A stretch of DNA of 44,574 bases. It comes from Candidatus Puniceispirillum sp. (GTDB lineage Bacteria; Pseudomonadota; Alphaproteobacteria; Puniceispirillales; Puniceispirillaceae). Below are positions 19,301 through 28,116 of this stretch, one piece after another. A program made the translations under genes and the position numbers. Where the stretch lies: NCBI GenBank assembly GCA_028382965.1, contig JAOEUK010000013.1:1-44574 (forward strand). The letters run 5' to 3'. The notes under the pieces are model-generated. The model had not been told where the DNA came from. It saw only the letters and a list, made by a program, of their open reading frames with translations, and did no database searches. Position 1 is the stretch's first letter; each line of letters opens with the position of its first letter.

Positions 19301-19791
19301 TTGCCCATCGCTTGTTGGAACAATTGCCGCTGATCTCGCCATTGCAGCAGCAAGAATGTGCCCAAAGAATTGCTGGTCAATACTATGATTTACCAGAAGC
19401 CAGCAGGGATAGTCTTGTCCAGAAGGTGCTGGCCTTGATCAAACTACCCGAATTTTCTCTGCTTTTCACCCGTGACGCCCTGATCGAAGTGCCAATCAAT
19501 GGCGAGTTGAACGGAATTGGTATTGCCGGAAAAATTGACCGGCTTTATGTTGATGAGACGCGCATTATACTGGCTGATTTCAAGACAGGCCAACCGCATG
19601 CGGGGCATGTGCCATCTGGTTATCTTCGACAGATGAGTCTTTATTATGGATTACTTCGGGAAATATATCCTGGACGGGATATCGAGTGCTGGCTAATCTG
19701 GGTGGATGAACTAAGCCACCAGGTGATTGAGCGTGAGGCAATTGATGAAGCACTCTCAGCAATATTTGCTTCACACAGGGCAGCATCATAG
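16387..19791 (+). CDS. addA: AddA helicase-nuclease subunit
   Basis: UvrD-type superfamily 1A helicase with C-terminal nuclease, 1134 residues. Visible motifs are Walker A SANAGTGKTKLLTDR, Walker B LLIDEAQDTSPAQW, motif III GDFKQSIYSFQGADP, motif IV SFRSASPILDLV, motif V VMTIHGAKGLEAPIVIL and motif VI LYVALTRARDGLV. The nuclease part has GKIDRLYVDETRIILADFKTG. ATG 16372 overlaps addB, but GGAGAG upstream is correctly spaced for ATG 16387, one base after the addB stop, so I chose that. It forms the AddAB operon with addB; trxA follows after 109 bp. Confidence 0.95.
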   Translation: MSQVIARASANQASASDPAASAFVSANAGTGKTKLLTDRVLRLLLAGAPADSILCVTYTRTAAAEMRNRIFKQLAKWATISASDLGKDLEKMGIATPSQALWRRARSLFAEILDNDDGPRVETVHSFCQSILRRFPIEAGIAPHVQLVEDDEQQRLKAMARANILASPSPELGRAVMLIAEASSEANVEEILNNFITKDLGFEESDCLARVEAHFRDDLGAVDTASNRAVISTVLAQIDDEKLRAVASVLQISDVEDHIKRGAKMDVFLAQGQANRIKKWSFLSDALFSAGKPRSRLSNAKMRKVLPDMDVIQKQIITLIKPLLLDEAVHLCRDRTLSLYQFAIELYREYTRLKAQRGFLDYNDLILRTNNLLAVSEAAQWVAWKLDNGIQHLLIDEAQDTSPAQWTLLRRLTEEFFDGDGAALQRFGKPESPERTIFAVGDFKQSIYSFQGADPFVMSANREDLSKRASAAKADFRDVPLSVSFRSASPILDLVNAAIPMLDGIDDFSTHEVARNGAGGFVELWPVVKGDNDNIVEVMAANRLAQKVKSWIGSRRLPSGKLVGAGDILILLRKRGKFFELLLSALQTENVQVAGADRMKLAEQIEIQDLLALGDVMHLGADDLQLAAVLKSPLFDITEDQLFTLAHDRGNASLLTRLMRHRGANSVIGKMANQLARWQDRAAAESVFGFFSFVLVDGGRERFRYRLGRAVDESLDHYLNLAQNFALGGGVSLLEFLNLVRNGGGEVKRDMDSSGTDEVRVMTIHGAKGLEAPIVILPDLLTPRNNHNSVLPASDGKVHYWLPPSGFVRPNFIEKALETDALLRIRESNRLLYVALTRARDGLVIGGWEKGHGVRKFDGSDYAHLCDKISVMPAAQTCDDGTILVTAVQTMVAVDDSKDTPKLPPKKPVQDFTDWLWRKTSINQNLGRPIQPSQPGLNHVPQSISSDCRAGNMGGHQLAGHFQSFGLVYGRLAHRLLEQLPLISPLQQQECAQRIAGQYYDLPEASRDSLVQKVLALIKLPEFSLLFTRDALIEVPINGELNGIGIAGKIDRLYVDETRIILADFKTGQPHAGHVPSGYLRQMSLYYGLLREIYPGRDIECWLIWVDELSHQVIEREAIDEALSAIFASHRAAS

Positions 19792-19900
19792 GTAAATATT
19801 CTAATGGTCATGCTTGACGGGACAGTTGCTTGCCCATAACTTCTTTCTAACAAGAACGCGGCATCAATGCCGCAGATTTTTTTGATGAAATGGGATCATT

Positions 19901-20221
19901 ATGGCAACGTCAAAAACCACGGATAACGATTTTACCGCAGATGTTCTGCAATCAGATAAACCAGTTCTGGTGGATTTCTGGGCTGAGTGGTGTGGCCCCT
20001 GCAAGGCGATTGGCCCAGCATTGGAAGAAATTTCCGGTGAAAAGCAAGGAACCCTGTCAATTGTTAAGCTGAACATTGATGAAAATCCGCTAACGCCACA
20101 GAAATATAATGTTCGCGGCATTCCAACATTGCTGATTTTCAAAAATGGTGAAGTAATTGCAGAAAAAATGGGTGCTTTGCCAAAATCACAACTCGAAAGC
20201 TGGATTGAGCAATCCGTTTAG
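19901..20221 (+). CDS. trxA: Thioredoxin
   Basis: A 106-residue cytoplasmic thioredoxin. The active site is WAEWCGPCK, the cis-Pro is in [10 protein letters not shown], and C-terminal helix residues follow. It donates electrons to ribonucleotide reductase and other disulfide-forming enzymes. GGGA precedes ATG 19901. The position after addA is conserved in alphaproteobacteria. A strong hairpin follows and separates it from the convergent folC. Confidence 0.97.
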   Translation: MATSKTTDNDFTADVLQSDKPVLVDFWAEWCGPCKAIGPALEEISGEKQGTLSIVKLNIDENPLTPQKYNVRGIPTLLIFKNGEVIAEKMGALPKSQLESWIEQSV

Positions 20222-20248
20222 CCGCTCTATAAGTTAATGCGAATTTTG

Positions 20249-20281
20249 AAACGCTGTCCTAGTTGGGCAGCGTTTTATTTT
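20249..20281 (+). terminator. Rho-independent terminator after trxA, overlapping folC 3' end
   Basis: Stem AAACGCTGTCC (20249-20259) pairs with GGGCAGCGTTT (20265-20275), 11 pairs with one G-T wobble, and a 5-nt loop. TTTTATTTT follows on the + strand. The folC stop codon lies inside the hairpin. The T-tract favours termination of trxA transcripts; the - strand side lacks a clear T-tract. Confidence 0.8.
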
Positions 20282-21599
20282 GTACAAGCGCATAACCGGC
20301 AAGGTAAAGTGAGCCACAAATAATTACTGGAAGCCCTGTATCCAGTGTGCTAAAAGCTGCTTCAATATTCGCTGATGGGGCACTATCGAGACCCAACGCT
20401 GCGGCTGTTTTTGCGAGATTTTCAGCTTCGAGGCTGGCGTCTTGACTGGGAATTGTAAGACAGCGAACACGTCCAGCGAGGCTGGTTAGAGGCGTTAGAA
20501 ATTCGGTAGGGTCGCGGGTGTTCAGCGCCCCACAGATGATATTCCATTTACCAGTATGTATCTGTCGAAGCGCATCGGCAAGGGCGCTGGCACCATGTGC
20601 ATTATGCGCGCCGTCTAACCAAATCGGCTGATGTGGCCATTGATCAGCGAAAGCACCATTGCTTAATGACTGAACGCGACCTGGCCACACAGCATTTACC
20701 GTTCCGCTGTTAAGGGCCGCAAGATCAATCTTTCCGGGGGCTGATGGTAGCAGGTTTTGGCGAGTGATTTCCGTGAGGCAAGCAGCGGCAAGTCCGGCAT
20801 TATCTAGCTGGTGTGCTCCAAGCAGGGTGGGGGTAGGAAGGGCAATATCAGTGTCGCCAAAACCAAGATGAATGCCCCCATTTGGTGCTGGTGAGAGGTA
20901 GAAATCACGTCCAGCTTGATAGATTGATGCGCCAATTTTGGCAGCGTAGCTATCAAGTACATAAGCAACATCAATGTCCTGTGATGCGCTGAAACAGGGG
21001 GTGTCTTTTCGCATGATGCCGGCTTTCTGGCTGGCAATGTCGTTTAGGTTACTCCCCAAAAAATGCTCATGATCTTTGGCAATTGGAGTAATAATTGTAG
21101 CAAGGGGAGCGGTCAAAACATTGGTTGAGTCTAACGCCCCACCAAGCCCTGTTTCCAAAAGCAGCAGATCAGCTGGAACACGCGAATATGCCAGCATTGC
21201 CGCAGCAGTCGTTACTTCAAAAAAAGTAACTGCCATATCACCATTCACGGTTTCAACTTCTTCAAGCAAATCAGCCATTTTTTCGTCGCTAATAAGTGAG
21301 CCTGCTAGACGGATGCGTTCGTTAAAGCGGCACAGGTGTGGTGAATTATAGACATGAACGTTCAGCCCTGCTGCCTCTGCCATCGCACGTAGAAATGCGA
21401 TGACAGATCCTTTGCCATTTGTGCCAGCAACATGAATTGTAGGGGGCAGGTGATGGTGCGGATTATCAAGCTTGTCCAGCAATATAAAGCTGCGATTAAG
21501 GCTAAGATCAATCAATTTTGGGTGAAGCTGAGTGAGGCGATCAAGAGTTGCTAGAGCGCGGCTGGCTGCGCCACTTGCTAACGCAGAAGATGATGGCAT
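20259..21599 (-). CDS. folC: Dihydrofolate synthase / folylpolyglutamate synthase
   Basis: A 446-residue Mur-ligase-like enzyme. It adds glutamate to dihydropteroate and to folates. The ATP-binding loop HVAGTNGKGSVIAFLRAM lies near residues 57-74. ETGLGGALDSTN and ITPIAKDHEHFLG are substrate and metal-binding regions, and WLDGAHNAHGASALADAL is the C-terminal domain signature. The start overlaps the accD stop by one base (TGATG), indicating translational coupling. It is the last gene of the - strand run and converges on trxA. Confidence 0.95.
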   Translation of the reverse strand: MPSSSALASGAASRALATLDRLTQLHPKLIDLSLNRSFILLDKLDNPHHHLPPTIHVAGTNGKGSVIAFLRAMAEAAGLNVHVYNSPHLCRFNERIRLAGSLISDEKMADLLEEVETVNGDMAVTFFEVTTAAAMLAYSRVPADLLLLETGLGGALDSTNVLTAPLATIITPIAKDHEHFLGSNLNDIASQKAGIMRKDTPCFSASQDIDVAYVLDSYAAKIGASIYQAGRDFYLSPAPNGGIHLGFGDTDIALPTPTLLGAHQLDNAGLAAACLTEITRQNLLPSAPGKIDLAALNSGTVNAVWPGRVQSLSNGAFADQWPHQPIWLDGAHNAHGASALADALRQIHTGKWNIICGALNTRDPTEFLTPLTSLAGRVRCLTIPSQDASLEAENLAKTAAALGLDSAPSANIEAAFSTLDTGLPVIICGSLYLAGYALVQNKTLPN

Positions 21600-22468
21600 C
21601 AGGCTTGCTTCCGCCTATCTTTTGTACCCATCATGAAATCCAGCAACGTGCCAATATAGGTAGGTTGTTCTGACCGTGGTACAACTGCATCAACCATACC
21701 ATGATCCATTAAATATTCAGCTGTCTGAAAATTTTCGGGTAACTTTTCACGAACTGTTTCTTCAATCACGCGGCGTCCGGCGAATCCAATAATGGCTCCT
21801 GGTTCAGCAATCTGAATATCACCAAGCATTGCAAATGATGCTGTGACTCCGCCAGTAGTTGGATGTGCTAACAGCACGAGGTAAGGAAGGCCAGCATCAC
21901 GAACTTCTTCAACTGCGGCAATGGTGCGTGGTAATTGCATGAGTGAAAGAATCCCCTCTTGCATGCGCGCGCCACCGGTTGAGGGCACTGTAATCAATGC
22001 TGCTTTTCGTTTAATTGCTTCTTTGGCCGCACGTACAATGCCATTTCCAACCATGCGGCCCATGGAGCCCCCCATAAAACGGAAATCGAATGCAGCAATG
22101 ACACAAGGATATGAATTTATTTGCCCAGCTCCAACAGCGATGGCGTCGTTCAAGCCAGTTTTACTACGCGTATCACGAAGGCGATCTGTATATCTTTTAC
22201 TATCTTTGAACTTTAATGGATCATCATTAACTGGTTCGAGAGGAATGTGGTCAAAATTTCCTTTATCGAAGAGCATTGAAAATCGGTTTTCTGGGTTTAG
22301 GGGTGCATGGTGGCCGCAAGTTGCACAGCAATTAAATGCTTCTTGATGTTCACGATGGAAAATCATCTGACTGCACGAGCTGCATTTAATCCAGAGGTTG
22401 TCTGGCACGTCATCAGATTTGACCCATGCCTTGATCTTTGGAAGGACAGAGTTTGTAATCCAGTTCAT
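21599..22468 (-). CDS. accD: Acetyl-CoA carboxylase carboxyltransferase subunit beta
   Basis: A 289-residue subunit that with AccA transfers CO2 from biotin to acetyl-CoA, the first step of fatty-acid synthesis. The N-terminal zinc ribbon is visible as WIKCSSCSQM and CCATCGHH (CX2C-X15-CX2C, about residues 28-49). The crotonase-fold core has GGSMGRMVGNGIVRA, TGGARMQEG and HPTTGGV. An AAGGAG ribosome site lies just upstream and overlaps the trpA stop codon. The trpA-accD-folC order is common in alphaproteobacteria. Confidence 0.96.
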   Translation of the reverse strand: MNWITNSVLPKIKAWVKSDDVPDNLWIKCSSCSQMIFHREHQEAFNCCATCGHHAPLNPENRFSMLFDKGNFDHIPLEPVNDDPLKFKDSKRYTDRLRDTRSKTGLNDAIAVGAGQINSYPCVIAAFDFRFMGGSMGRMVGNGIVRAAKEAIKRKAALITVPSTGGARMQEGILSLMQLPRTIAAVEEVRDAGLPYLVLLAHPTTGGVTASFAMLGDIQIAEPGAIIGFAGRRVIEETVREKLPENFQTAEYLMDHGMVDAVVPRSEQPTYIGTLLDFMMGTKDRRKQA

Positions 22469-22478
22469 AATTATCTCC

Positions 22479-23312
22479 TTACGAGCGCAAAGCTGCGCTG
22501 AGTCTGCCTACAAAAGAAGCAACCTGTCCAACAATTTTCTGCCGTGTGTCCGCGGCATTTGTAGAGCCTGCTTCAGCGACACCACTGGCAATAATGTCGA
22601 CAATAGCTGACCCTACCACGGCACCATCACTTAGCCGTGCAAATTCTGCCGCCTGTTCAGGTGTGCGGATGCCAAACCCTGTCACAATTGGTAAATCTGT
22701 CTGCTTGCGGATGCGCTGGTAGGCGTGTGTAATAGTGTCGGCAGCGGCACTGGCCGTCCCAGTAACGCCTGTCACTGATACATAATAGACAAAACCACTA
22801 GCTGAAGCTAAAATGGTACGAAGTCGGTGATCGTCACTTGTAGGTGTGATCAGCCTGATAAAACTCAAATCGGCTTTTTGAGCTGGAATACAGAGTTCTA
22901 TATCTTCTTCAGGAGGTAAATCAACAATGATTAAACCATCAACGCCGGCTGCCACTGCGTCAGCGATGAACCGTTCATTACCGTAAATATAGATAGGGTT
23001 GTAATACCCCATTAGAACCAGGGGAATATTTGGGTGGCGTTGGCGAAAACTATGGACAATCGTAAGCACACCATCGAGGTTCATTCCCCCTTCTAATGCT
23101 CGTAATGATGAAGCTTGGATAGCTGGCCCATCTGCCATTGGATCAGAAAAAGGCATGCCAAGTTCAATGAAATCAACACCTGCATCCACCAGCCCGTCAA
23201 GCAAAGCGGAAGTGGTTTCAGCGTCAGGATCCCCAGCGGTAATGAACACGCCTAAGCTACCACGATTTTCAGCCCTGGCATTTTCAAATGCGGTGTCAAT
23301 ACGCCCTGCCAT
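22479..23312 (-). CDS. trpA: Tryptophan synthase alpha subunit
   Basis: A 277-residue TIM-barrel enzyme that cleaves indole-3-glycerol phosphate to indole, which is channelled to TrpB. Catalytic Glu is in FIELGMPFSDPMADGPAIQ and Asp in GLIIVDLPPEE. GYYNPIYIYG and the phosphate-binding GFGIRTPEQ are also visible. The frame is open upstream as far as 23414, inside trpB, but AGAG is correctly spaced for the ATG at 23312 (MAGRIDTAF); ATG 23318 is the alternative. It follows trpB by 37 bp. Confidence 0.95.
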   Translation of the reverse strand: MAGRIDTAFENARAENRGSLGVFITAGDPDAETTSALLDGLVDAGVDFIELGMPFSDPMADGPAIQASSLRALEGGMNLDGVLTIVHSFRQRHPNIPLVLMGYYNPIYIYGNERFIADAVAAGVDGLIIVDLPPEEDIELCIPAQKADLSFIRLITPTSDDHRLRTILASASGFVYYVSVTGVTGTASAAADTITHAYQRIRKQTDLPIVTGFGIRTPEQAAEFARLSDGAVVGSAIVDIIASGVAEAGSTNAADTRQKIVGQVASFVGRLSAALRS

Positions 23313-23349
23313 AGTCATCTCTTTCTCTAATGCAAAAAATCTGTATGAG

Positions 23350-24573
23350 TTATACTCGGCCCAGTTTTTCAAGAATTGGAAGCACGGCGCCAAGGTCTTT
23401 GTCACCACGGCCACACATGTTTAAAATAATAATCTGGTTTGGATCCATATCACCGATGGTTTTGCTGATATAAGCCAATGCGTGTGATGGTTCCAGTGCA
23501 GGAATAATACCTTCAAGGCGCGCACAAAGCTGGAAGGCAACAAGGGCCTCATCGTCGGTAGCGCTGACATAATTGACCCGGCCAATATCATAAAGCCATG
23601 AATGTTCCGGTCCAATTCCCGGATAATCCAGTCCGGCTGAAATAGAATGAGCATCGGAGATTTGCCCATCGTCATTTTGCAAAAGATATGTCCGGTTGCC
23701 ATGCAGAATTCCTGGTGTGCCGCCAGTAAGCGAGGCAGCGTGCAGGCCACTATTTAGCCCTTTGCCAGCCGCCTCAACGCCATATATTGTAACATCAGTA
23801 TCATCAAGGAAGGGATAAAAAAGCCCAATTGCATTGGACCCACCACCAATGCAAGCTACCAGCGCATCTGGCAAACGGCCTTCAGCTTCAAGGATTTGTT
23901 CACGCGCTTCAGTGCCAATAACTGACTGAAAATCACGAACCATTTGCGGATAGGGATGTGGTCCAGCTGCGGTACCGATGATGTAGAAATGCGTGCTGGC
24001 ATTTGTAACCCAGTAGCGCAAGGCTTCGTTCATGGCATCTTTTAATGTGCCAGTGCCGGATGTTACAGGGTGAATTTTTGCCCCCAAAAGGCGCATCCTG
24101 TCGACGTTTGGTTTTTGCCGTTCTACATCTTCGGCACCCATAAAGACTTCGCATTCCATGTTAAATAATGCGCATGCCGTTGCGGTTGCTACACCATGCT
24201 GGCCAGCGCCTGTTTCTGCAATTATTTTAGTTTTCCCCATCCGCCTTGCAAGCAAGGCTTGGCCCAGAACATTGTTGATTTTATGCGCTCCAGTATGGTT
24301 CAACTCGTCTCGTTTAAGGTAAAGTTTTGCACCACCAAAATGAGTTGTCATTCTTTCGGCAAAATAAAGTGGGCTTGGTCGACCAATATAATGTTTTTGA
24401 TAGTAGGCAATCTCTTTTAAAAACGGTTTATCAACGCGAGCCTCGTTATAAGCCTTTTCAACATTTAAAATCAGTGGCATTAGGGTTTCAGCTACAAACC
24501 GACCACCATGCAGACCAAAACGGCCAGCTTCATCGGGTTGGTTACGAAAAGTATTTAGATTTGCTTTGTCCAT
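23350..24573 (-). CDS. trpB: Tryptophan synthase beta subunit
   Basis: A 407-residue PLP enzyme that joins indole and serine to make tryptophan. The PLP lysine is in [12 protein letters not shown]; the phosphate-binding loop [10 protein letters not shown] and catalytic Glu region [11 protein letters not shown] are conserved. The N-terminal [16 protein letters not shown] is typical of TrpB1. It lies between trpF and trpA in the trpFBA cluster. Confidence 0.97.
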   Translation of the reverse strand: MDKANLNTFRNQPDEAGRFGLHGGRFVAETLMPLILNVEKAYNEARVDKPFLKEIAYYQKHYIGRPSPLYFAERMTTHFGGAKLYLKRDELNHTGAHKINNVLGQALLARRMGKTKIIAETGAGQHGVATATACALFNMECEVFMGAEDVERQKPNVDRMRLLGAKIHPVTSGTGTLKDAMNEALRYWVTNASTHFYIIGTAAGPHPYPQMVRDFQSVIGTEAREQILEAEGRLPDALVACIGGGSNAIGLFYPFLDDTDVTIYGVEAAGKGLNSGLHAASLTGGTPGILHGNRTYLLQNDDGQISDAHSISAGLDYPGIGPEHSWLYDIGRVNYVSATDDEALVAFQLCARLEGIIPALEPSHALAYISKTIGDMDPNQIIILNMCGRGDKDLGAVLPILEKLGRV

Positions 24574-24627
24574 CGAAGGCTCTCGTTATGTTGTATCGGG
24601 TTTGCCAACCAGCTCCCGAATATTGTT

Positions 24628-25278
24628 TTAAGCCAATTGGGTGGCCTGAATAAAGGCATGAATTTTTTTTGAATTTTTTACCCCTGGCTTGGACTCGACG
24701 CCTGAAGATACATCAATGGCTTTAGCACCACTAATTCTAATTGCTTCTGCAATATTTTTTTCATTAAGCCCACCAGCAAGCATCCACGGCACGTGTCCTT
24801 TATAACTCCTCAAAATGGACCAATCAAAGCTATGGCCGGTACCGCCTGGCTGAAAACCTTTTCTTACTTTTGCATCAAAAAGCAGCCAGTCAGCTAGACT
24901 GTGCCATTTGTTGCATTGGTCAAGGTCGTCCAGCGTTTCAATTGCAACGGCTTTAATAATAGGCAAGCCAAATTGGGCTTTTATTGCAGCGACATCATCT
25001 GGTTTCTCATTTCCATGAAACTGCAGTTTATTCGGCTGCGCAGCCTCTATTAAAGGTGCAAGTGCCTCACCGATAATGTCAACACTCAATAATACCCTTT
25101 CAGGAGCATTAGGGCCCATAGCTAAACCACAAGTCGCTATATCTGCAAGCCTAGCCAAATTAAGATGGCGAGTGGAGCCAGGGTAATAAACCATGCCAAC
25201 CCACGTCGCGCCTGCATCAAAGCAGGTGGCGTAATCATCCTTTGATGTGATGCCGCAAATTTTAATCAAAGGGTTCAT
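24628..25278 (-). CDS. trpF: Phosphoribosylanthranilate isomerase
   Basis: A 216-residue TIM-barrel isomerase of tryptophan biosynthesis. The catalytic Cys is in KICGITS near the N-terminus and the general-acid Asp in KAIDVSSGVE near the C-terminus. FHGNE and LAGGLNEKNI are phosphate or substrate-binding segments. An AAGAGA ribosome site precedes the ATG. trpB follows after 54 bp. Confidence 0.95.
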   Translation of the reverse strand: MNPLIKICGITSKDDYATCFDAGATWVGMVYYPGSTRHLNLARLADIATCGLAMGPNAPERVLLSVDIIGEALAPLIEAAQPNKLQFHGNEKPDDVAAIKAQFGLPIIKAVAIETLDDLDQCNKWHSLADWLLFDAKVRKGFQPGGTGHSFDWSILRSYKGHVPWMLAGGLNEKNIAEAIRISGAKAIDVSSGVESKPGVKNSKKIHAFIQATQLA

Positions 25279-25331
25279 AGTAAAATCTCTTTTTAATTAT
25301 CAGAAAAGCTAGTTGGGTTTTTTATGTCTGG

Positions 25332-25709
25332 CTATCCTTTAGGTAACTCCTGACCAGTTAATAGTGATTTAGACATTTCCCGCACGGATTGCTGGCCCTG
25401 CGAGTTGAAGTCAGAGTCTTCGTAGTTCCGCTTAGTGTCTGCGATGGATTGTAATTTATTGAGTTTTGTCTGCAAATTCCACACCTTTGCGCGAATCGTG
25501 AGTGAATGCGTCAAAAGTAAAGTGACACTAAACAGGCCGCCAATAATGAAACTTGATAGTACCATAAGCCATGTCGGCGCGGTCAGAGCGCCGTCTAATG
25601 GCCAGAGGTATAGGGTGATTAGTGCTTCATTAGAGGCGGCAAAAGAAAACGTAAGCACAACCATAACTAGGATTAAGCTAAACCACAGAAAGCGGCCCAA
25701 TATTCGCAT
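25332..25709 (-). CDS. LapA-family (DUF1049) membrane protein
   Basis: A 125-residue inner-membrane protein with two hydrophobic segments (about residues 5-27 and 44-67) flanking a short NEALITLYLWPLDG loop. A cytoplasmic coiled-coil-like tail follows. This is the LapA_dom or DUF1049 layout; related YciS/LapA acts with LapB in lipopolysaccharide assembly control in E. coli. It starts 12 bp after ihfB, so it is probably co-transcribed. The function in this organism is inferred. Confidence 0.75.
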   Translation of the reverse strand: MRILGRFLWFSLILVMVVLTFSFAASNEALITLYLWPLDGALTAPTWLMVLSSFIIGGLFSVTLLLTHSLTIRAKVWNLQTKLNKLQSIADTKRNYEDSDFNSQGQQSVREMSKSLLTGQELPKG

Positions 25710-25721
25710 AATATGATCCGC

Positions 25722-26000
25722 CTAGCGGTTCAATCGTTCACGCATTCCTTTGCCCATTTTAAAAAAAGGTACTTTTTTATCAGATACTTGCACATTTTTT
25801 CCGGTTCTTGGATTTCTGCCAAGGCGAGCTTTGCGCTCGCGTACTGAGAATGCACCAAATCCACGGAGTTCAACTCTGTCACCACAGGCAAGAGCTCCAC
25901 TGATTTCATCAAGAATTGTCGCAACTAACCGTTCAATATCACGATGATATAGTGATGGGTGTTTAACAGCTAACTTAGTAATAAGCTCTGACCTTGTCAC
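25722..26000 (-). CDS. ihfB: Integration host factor subunit beta
   Basis: A 92-residue DNA-bending nucleoid protein of the HU/IHF family. [36 protein letters not shown] with the beta-arm proline, and [15 protein letters not shown] are characteristic of IHF beta. The start is GTG at 26000, supported by GGGAG seven bases upstream. It follows rpsA, as in many proteobacteria. IHF is also a common cofactor for tyrosine integrases. Confidence 0.94.
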   Translation of the reverse strand: MTRSELITKLAVKHPSLYHRDIERLVATILDEISGALACGDRVELRGFGAFSVRERKARLGRNPRTGKNVQVSDKKVPFFKMGKGMRERLNR

Positions 26001-26098
26001 AGAAATACTCCCTAAATATTACTTTTATGTTTAGTGCAATTAGGATGCCCGTTTGCATTTACAAGGTCAACTTAGAATGTTTTTAGGGCATGAAAGAA

Positions 26099-26122
26099 CC
26101 GGCTGATTGTTGTATCAGCCGG
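26099..26122 (-). terminator. Hairpin terminator after rpsA
   Basis: A perfect 8-bp stem CCGGCTGA / TCAGCCGG (26099-26106 and 26115-26122) with an 8-nt loop. Read on the - strand it is followed by TTCTTTC. It lies in the gap between the rpsA stop and ihfB, so it may end or attenuate rpsA transcripts. Confidence 0.6.
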
Positions 26123-26155
26123 CGCAATAACATTGAAGGCAACACATTTGTTGGC

Positions 26156-27871
26156 CTATTTATCTTCGTCAGTTTCTTTCTTTGCAAAAGCGGCTCCAAG
26201 TATATCGCCCAAGCTTGCACCACTGTCTGATGACCCAAACTCATCCATGGCCTTTTTTTCTTCAGCAGATTCGCGCGCCTTGATTGAGAGAGATAATTTC
26301 CGAGTTTTCTTGTCAACACTTGTTACGATTGCATCAACTTTTTCACCAACTGCAAACCTGTCAGTACGTTGTTCAGCCCGGTCACGACTTAAGTCAGTAC
26401 GACGAATGAAACCGGTCATGCTCTCACCAATCTTGACGTCAATACCATTTTCAGACAGTGCAGTAACAATGCATGTTACAACTTCACCCTTGCGATATGC
26501 GTCGGCTTGACCAGCATATGGGTCATCTGTCAGCTGTTTAATACCAAGTGAAATACGTTCCTTATTTACGTCAATATCAAGGACTTTAGCTTTAACCATG
26601 TCGCCTTTGTTGAAACTTTCCAAAGCTTCTTCACCGGCGGTCTCCCAGCTAATGTCGGACAAATGAACAAGTCCATCAATATCTTCGTTCAATCCAACAA
26701 AGAGGCCAAATTCGGTAATGTTCCGAACCTCACCCTCAATCTCGGTGTTGACGGGATAGGTGGCACTGAGGTCTTCCCAAGGGTTGTTAGTGCATTGCTT
26801 CAGACCGAGTGAGATACGGCGTTTTGAGAGATCAACGTCGAGCACCAATACTTCCACCTGTTCACTAGTGGAGACTATTTTTCCTGGGTGAACATTCTTT
26901 TTAGTCCAACTCATTTCAGAGACATGAACAAGGCCCTCAACTCCTGCTTCTAACTCAACAAAGGCTCCGTAATCTGTGATATTTGTCACACGTCCTTCCA
27001 TTTTTGCACCTATTGGGAACTTGCCCTCAACATTTTCCCATGGGTCAGATAAAAGCTGCTTCATGCCAAGAGAAATACGCTGAGTTTCTGAATTAAAGCG
27101 GATAACTTGAACTTCAACTGTCTCACCAATTTGCAACGCTTCAGATGGGTGGCTGATCCGCTGCCAAGCAATGTCAGTGACATGGAGCAGTCCGTCGACT
27201 CCGCCCAAATCAACAAAGGCGCCATAATCGGTGATATTTTTCACAACACCTTGTAAAACCTGCCCCTCTTTAAGATTGGCTACCAATTCTGATCTAGCTT
27301 CAGCACGAGACTCTTCCAGAACAGCCCTACGCGAAACAACAATATTGCCCCGACGACGGTCAATTTTTAAAATTTGAAACGGTTGTGGAGACCCCATCAA
27401 TGGGCCAAGGTCTCTAACAGGGCGGATATCAACTTGGCTTCCTGGAAGAAATGCGGTTGCTCCTGAAAGATCAACGGTGAAACCACCCTTAACCTTGCCA
27501 AAAATAACACCAGTTACACGCTCTTGCTTTTCAAACGAGGCTTCTAGAACACCCCAAGCTTCTTCACGTCGGGCTTTGTCGCGGCTCAGCACAGCTTGAC
27601 CATTGCGGTCTTCCATGCGATCCACATAAACCTCAATTTCATCGCCAATTGAAACTTCTGCGGTTTGTCCGGGAACCGCCAGTTCCTTCAAAGGAACCCG
27701 GCCTTCAGATTTTAAGCCAACATCAATGATGACTGCGTCACCTTCGATCCCAATAACAAAACCCCGGACAACACTGCCCTCTATATTTGTATTTTCGCCA
27801 AAGCTTTCAGCTAAAAGGTCAGCAAAATTTTCATCAGCAATATCTGCTGCCATATTCGTTGTAGGTGTCAA
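26156..27871 (-). CDS. rpsA: 30S ribosomal protein S1
   Basis: A 571-residue RNA-binding ribosomal protein that helps mRNA docking. It has six S1 OB-fold repeats, recognised by recurring segments such as ITDYGAFVDLGGVDGLLHVTD, ITDYGAFVELEAGVEGLVHV and ITEFGLFVGLNEDIDGLVHL, each followed by QRISLGMKQL-type endings. The open frame runs to ATG 27916. I chose TTG 27871 because GGAG at 27881-27878 is exactly six bases upstream; ATG 27853 would be too far from it. It lies downstream of cmk, as in many bacteria, but with a 245-bp gap that may hold its own promoter. Confidence 0.94.
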   Translation of the reverse strand: MTPTTNMAADIADENFADLLAESFGENTNIEGSVVRGFVIGIEGDAVIIDVGLKSEGRVPLKELAVPGQTAEVSIGDEIEVYVDRMEDRNGQAVLSRDKARREEAWGVLEASFEKQERVTGVIFGKVKGGFTVDLSGATAFLPGSQVDIRPVRDLGPLMGSPQPFQILKIDRRRGNIVVSRRAVLEESRAEARSELVANLKEGQVLQGVVKNITDYGAFVDLGGVDGLLHVTDIAWQRISHPSEALQIGETVEVQVIRFNSETQRISLGMKQLLSDPWENVEGKFPIGAKMEGRVTNITDYGAFVELEAGVEGLVHVSEMSWTKKNVHPGKIVSTSEQVEVLVLDVDLSKRRISLGLKQCTNNPWEDLSATYPVNTEIEGEVRNITEFGLFVGLNEDIDGLVHLSDISWETAGEEALESFNKGDMVKAKVLDIDVNKERISLGIKQLTDDPYAGQADAYRKGEVVTCIVTALSENGIDVKIGESMTGFIRRTDLSRDRAEQRTDRFAVGEKVDAIVTSVDKKTRKLSLSIKARESAEEKKAMDEFGSSDSGASLGDILGAAFAKKETDEDK

Positions 27872-27877
27872 AAATAT

Positions 27878-27881
27878 CTCC
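27878..27881 (-). promoter_or_regulatory. Ribosome binding site deciding a TTG start for rpsA
   Basis: GGAG on the - strand lies six bases before a TTG that opens MTPTTNMAADIADENF. The nearest ATG is 18 bases further on and has no Shine-Dalgarno of its own. A rare initiator on a highly expressed ribosomal gene could be a control point. Confidence 0.6.
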
Positions 27882-28116
27882 GTTTTGTCGCCATGTCGAA
27901 CTACACCCTTACACAAGACTGGTGATTATTCTAAATATGCTTGCCTCAGCCGATATGAGGGCCGCAATAGACGAACAAAAATCAAGAGAGCACCAACATT
28001 CAGATATTTAGGGCCTTGATTCTACGCGGGGTTTTGGGCGACTGATTTGGTTCACCGGCAATCTGTTGATCAAAAATATGGGCCAAAAATGTTCGTTAAT
28101 TTTTGGACCAAGCTCA

